Origin: Microbacterium saperdae | GTDB lineage: Bacteria; Actinomycetota; Actinomycetes; Actinomycetales; Microbacteriaceae | Assembly (NCBI RefSeq): GCF_006716345.1 | Contig: NZ_VFOX01000002.1 | Location: 806,001 to 870,000, forward strand | Direction of reading: 5' to 3' | Length of the DNA: 64,000 nucleotides | Part shown: positions 61,531 through 64,000 of the stretch, one piece after another | How the letters are laid out: each line of letters starts with the position of its first letter | Position numbering within the stretch: position 1 is the stretch's first letter | The notes under the pieces: model-generated | Database searches by the model: none | The model's input: only the letters and a program-made list of their open reading frames with translations | What the model was told of the DNA's origin: nothing | Made by a program: the position numbers and the translations under genes

Positions 61531-63354
61531 ATGGTCGAGTTCGATCGTCGCGCATTCATGATCGGCGCTGCCGGAGTCCTGGCCGGGGTGGCCGCCGGCG
61601 TCGCGGTGCCATCGCTGGCGTCAGCGGGAGTCCCGCCGGCATCCGGCACGCATCACATCTTCGCCGTGGACGACTACGGCGCATCGCCGGGTGGGACGTC
61701 CGACAGTGCCCCCGCGATCCGAGCGGCCATCGCCGCCGCCGCGTCGTGGACCGGCGGCGGCGCGAGCCGGACGGCATCCGTCGTGTTCTCTTCCGGGGTA
61801 TACCGGATCGACCGGGCGTCCACGGCCTCGTGGTACGCGCTCGAGGTCGACGGCGTCGCCCGCGTCGCGCTCTACGGATCCTCGACGACCCTGCTCGTGA
61901 CCACTCCGTACGCCGGCGCGCTCAGCATCGCCCGCTCCACGAGCATGCGCGTGGAGGGGTTCACGATCGACTACGCGACCGTGCCGTTCACGCAGGGCAC
62001 GATCACCGCGATCGATACGGTGGCGGGAACCGTCGATCTGCAGCTGCTGAGCGGGTATCCGACGCTCGCCGATGCCGCCCTGTTCCCGGCGTCGAACTAC
62101 GGCACTCTCCGCAATGCGACGACGGGACTGATGAAGCGCGGCGGGCAGATCACCTTCTCGTACACGCACACCGGCACCGTCCTCCCCTCCGGGCGCTGGC
62201 GGCTCACGATCGCCCCGGACCATCGCCCGCAGATGGGGGCGATGGCGATCGGCGACGGCTTCGTCACGGGCTTCCGCGGCAACTGGAACGGCGTCGCGAT
62301 CTACCGGTGCACGGACGTCACGGTGGCCTCCGTGACGATGTACGCCGCGCCCGGCGCCGCGTTCATCGCCAGCGACTCCGACGGCACGGTGATCAGGGAC
62401 TCCGTCGTGACGCGGAAGCCCGGGTCGAACCGATGGATCAGTGCGAACGCCGACGGCGTGCACAACCACGGCGGGAGGGTCGGGCCGCGCATCTTCGGGA
62501 ACACCTTCGAGTCGCTGCACGACGACGGCATCAACATCTACAGCACCTCGCGCGCGGCGACGTCGGTGACAGGCGCGACCATCGGTCTCGGGGGCGGTGC
62601 CATTCCGCTCGCTCCGGGCGACGTGGTGCAGATCGTCAACACGGCGACCGGCACCGTGCGCGGTGAGACGACCGTCGTGACCGTGACGGGCGACAGCCTT
62701 GCCGGCGGGCCCGTGAGCGCCACCCTGGCTGCGATGCCTTCGGGGACGGCGGCGGGTGATCAGCTGTTCAACCGGTCGTTCAGCGCACCGGGGGCCGACG
62801 TGCAGTACAACGTCTTCCGTGAGCTGCGGGGCCTCGGTGTGCGGCTGCGCACGAGCGGCGCCTACGTGCACGCGAACGAGATGTTCGACCTCGCCTACTG
62901 GGGCATCTGGGTGGCGAACGACCCGCAGTACAACGAGGGACCGGTCGGGAGTGTGGACTCGGTGATCGAGCGCAACTCCATCGTCCGCCCGTGCCTCGAC
63001 CGCAGCGTCCTGGGCTGGCCGTCCGCCGCGGCCGGGATCATGATCGAGAACCTCCGCGACGACTACGAGGGCGGGGCGAGCAAGCCCCACCACGGTCACG
63101 TCGTGAAGGACAACTACATCGAGGATCCGCCCCGGTTCGGCATCTTCGTCGGGGGCGCCGAGAACATCACCGTCTCCGGCAACACCATCGCCTCGACGGC
63201 GGGGAATCCTCGCACGGGTGCGCCCACGGCCATGTTCGGCACGCGCAACTCGCACGCCGTCGCGCTGAGCGCGCTGACCGTGCACGAGTACGCCGCGATT
63301 CCACGGGCCGTCGTCTGGGGAGGAGCGGGGGTGACCGGCTTCACGCACACGTGA
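61531..63354 (+). CDS. Tat-exported right-handed beta-helix protein, GH110-like (paralogue 3)
   Basis: A 607-residue protein with a strong GAGGAGGAGAG ribosome site. The N-terminus FDRRAFMIGAAGVLAGVAAG (residues 4-23) is a twin-arginine signal. The beta-helix has the landmarks of the paralogues: IDYATVPFTQGTITAID near 146, NYGTLRNATTG near 189, ANADGVHNHGGRVGP near 305, and SLHDDGINIYS at 328-338. It is exported and divergent from the ABC operon, so the secreted enzyme and importer are probably co-regulated. The GH110-like assignment rests on motif pattern only. Confidence 0.72.
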   Translation: MVEFDRRAFMIGAAGVLAGVAAGVAVPSLASAGVPPASGTHHIFAVDDYGASPGGTSDSAPAIRAAIAAAASWTGGGASRTASVVFSSGVYRIDRASTASWYALEVDGVARVALYGSSTTLLVTTPYAGALSIARSTSMRVEGFTIDYATVPFTQGTITAIDTVAGTVDLQLLSGYPTLADAALFPASNYGTLRNATTGLMKRGGQITFSYTHTGTVLPSGRWRLTIAPDHRPQMGAMAIGDGFVTGFRGNWNGVAIYRCTDVTVASVTMYAAPGAAFIASDSDGTVIRDSVVTRKPGSNRWISANADGVHNHGGRVGPRIFGNTFESLHDDGINIYSTSRAATSVTGATIGLGGGAIPLAPGDVVQIVNTATGTVRGETTVVTVTGDSLAGGPVSATLAAMPSGTAAGDQLFNRSFSAPGADVQYNVFRELRGLGVRLRTSGAYVHANEMFDLAYWGIWVANDPQYNEGPVGSVDSVIERNSIVRPCLDRSVLGWPSAAAGIMIENLRDDYEGGASKPHHGHVVKDNYIEDPPRFGIFVGGAENITVSGNTIASTAGNPRTGAPTAMFGTRNSHAVALSALTVHEYAAIPRAVVWGGAGVTGFTHT

Positions 63355-63366
63355 GGCCGGTCACCC
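63329..63366 (+). terminator. Terminator overlapping the stop of paralogue 3
   Basis: GGGTGACCGGC and TCACG (63329-63345) pair with CGTGA and GCCGGTCACCC (63350-63366), with one internal mismatch and a 4-base loop. The TGA stop (63352-63354) lies in the right arm. Confidence 0.7.
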
Positions 63367-63375
63367 GTCACGGTG

Positions 63376-64000
63376 TCAGGCGAGTACGCGCTGCCGCTGC
63401 TCGCCGAGGCCGGAGATCCCGAGACGGATCTCCTCACCCCCGCGCAGGAACTGGGCGGGGGTGAATCCCATTCCCACTCCGGGCGGGGTGCCGGTGTTGA
63501 TCAGGTCGCCCGGCTCCAGGGTCAGGAACTGGCTGAGGTACTTCACGATGAAGGCGGGGCTGAAGATCATCTGCGCCGTCGAGCTGTTCTGCTTGCGCTC
63601 GCCGTCGACATCCAGCCACAGTCCGAGATCGAGCACGTCGCCGACCTCATCCGGTGTCACCAGGTAGGGGCCGGCGGGGTTGAAGGTCGGGCAGGACTTG
63701 CCCTTCGACCACTGGCCGCCCCGCTCGATCTGGAAGGCCCGCTCGCTCACGTCGTTCACGGTGACGTAGCCCGCGATGCACGCCGCGGCCTCTTCCTCGC
63801 TCTCGAGGTAGCTGGCCCGGCGGCCGATCACGACGCCCAGCTCGACCTCCCAGTCGGTCTTGGTCGAGGTGCGGGGGATCTGCACGTCGTCGTTCGGGCC
63901 GATCAGCGTGTTCGGGGCCTTGGTGAACAGGATCGGCTCATCGGGCACCGGCTGGCCCGTCTCCTCCGCGTGGTCGCGGTAGTTGAGTCCGATGCAGAGG
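63376..64000 (-). CDS. Fumarylacetoacetate-hydrolase-family protein (5' truncated by the edge)
   Basis: The frame is open from 63376 to the right edge, so the N-terminus is missing. The visible part includes LCIGLNYRDHAEETGQ, PILFTKAPNTLIGPNDDV, WEVELGVVIG (metal-binding Glu), YVTVNDVSERAFQ, GKSCPTFNPAGPYLVTPDEV and INTGTPPGVGMGF. This is the FAH family, whose members cleave C-C bonds of 2,4-diketo acids. 2,4-diketo-3-deoxy-sugar-acid hydrolases of oxidative sugar pathways belong here, which would suit the dehydratase at 54197, but that role is inference. An internal ATG at 63948 is not the true start because the conserved part extends upstream. Confidence 0.88.
   Translation of the reverse strand, partial: LCIGLNYRDHAEETGQPVPDEPILFTKAPNTLIGPNDDVQIPRTSTKTDWEVELGVVIGRRASYLESEEEAAACIAGYVTVNDVSERAFQIERGGQWSKGKSCPTFNPAGPYLVTPDEVGDVLDLGLWLDVDGERKQNSSTAQMIFSPAFIVKYLSQFLTLEPGDLINTGTPPGVGMGFTPAQFLRGGEEIRLGISGLGEQRQRVLA

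Overview
The window is high-GC DNA with almost no non-coding space. Genes overlap as ATGA or GTGA, several start with GTG, and purS, PadR, CebR-type and HtaA-type systems are present. This fits an actinobacterium, most likely Microbacterium or a close relative in Microbacteriaceae (inference; no rRNA or tRNA gene is visible). I see no IS element, integrase, CRISPR array or prophage.

Layout. (1) 1-6.2 kb: flavin-dependent catabolic genes. A + strand NtaA/DmoA-type monooxygenase faces a five-gene minus operon of AhpD-like protein, nucleoside hydrolase, acyl-CoA-dehydrogenase-fold monooxygenase, second NtaA-type monooxygenase and a short luciferase-like protein. (2) 6.5-10.5 kb: LacI regulator, GH13 alpha-glucosidase and ROK regulator. 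(3) 10.7-19.2 kb: an ABC sugar importer feeding a run with a large Tat-exported GH42-like enzyme, a nucleoside-hydrolase-like protein and a Gfo/Idh/MocA oxidoreductase. (4) 19.3-21.1 kb: a DUF1761 membrane protein and a secreted protein. (5) 21.1-22.7 kb: purQ, purS, apt. (6) 22.8-28.8 kb: a cellobiose system (cebEFG-bglC-cebR) with two CebR operators in its promoter. (7) 29-35.2 kb: TetR regulator, nucleobase permease, purC, PadR-MFS efflux pair, acetyltransferase. (8) 35.4-37.6 kb: polar amino acid importer with a fused binding protein-permease. (9) 37.7-41.3 kb: purD, CoA-type Nudix hydrolase and small genes. (10) 41.4-48.3 kb: hmuTUV haem importer divergent from a large HtaA-type surface protein, with iron-box sequences between them. 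(11) 48.3-64 kb: a glycan locus with three paralogous right-handed beta-helix enzymes related to GH110, two SGNH hydrolases, a mutarotase-like protein, an SDR, a galactonate-dehydratase-type enolase, an ABC sugar importer, a LacI regulator, and a truncated FAH-family hydrolase at the edge.

How it works together. Three carbohydrate importers, each with its own regulator and hydrolases, point to a plant or host glycan degrader. Region 11 reads as a pathway. Exported beta-helix enzymes cut a glycan and the ABC system imports the products. Cytoplasmic SGNH enzymes may remove acyl groups, a cytoplasmic beta-helix paralogue may finish hydrolysis, and mutarotase, SDR and DgoD-like dehydratase could oxidise the freed galactose-type sugar to a 2-keto-3-deoxy acid. 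This locus and the GH42-like/nucleoside-hydrolase-like/Gfo locus are the best candidates for undescribed systems. Gene functions come from motif recognition by eye; nothing was searched.
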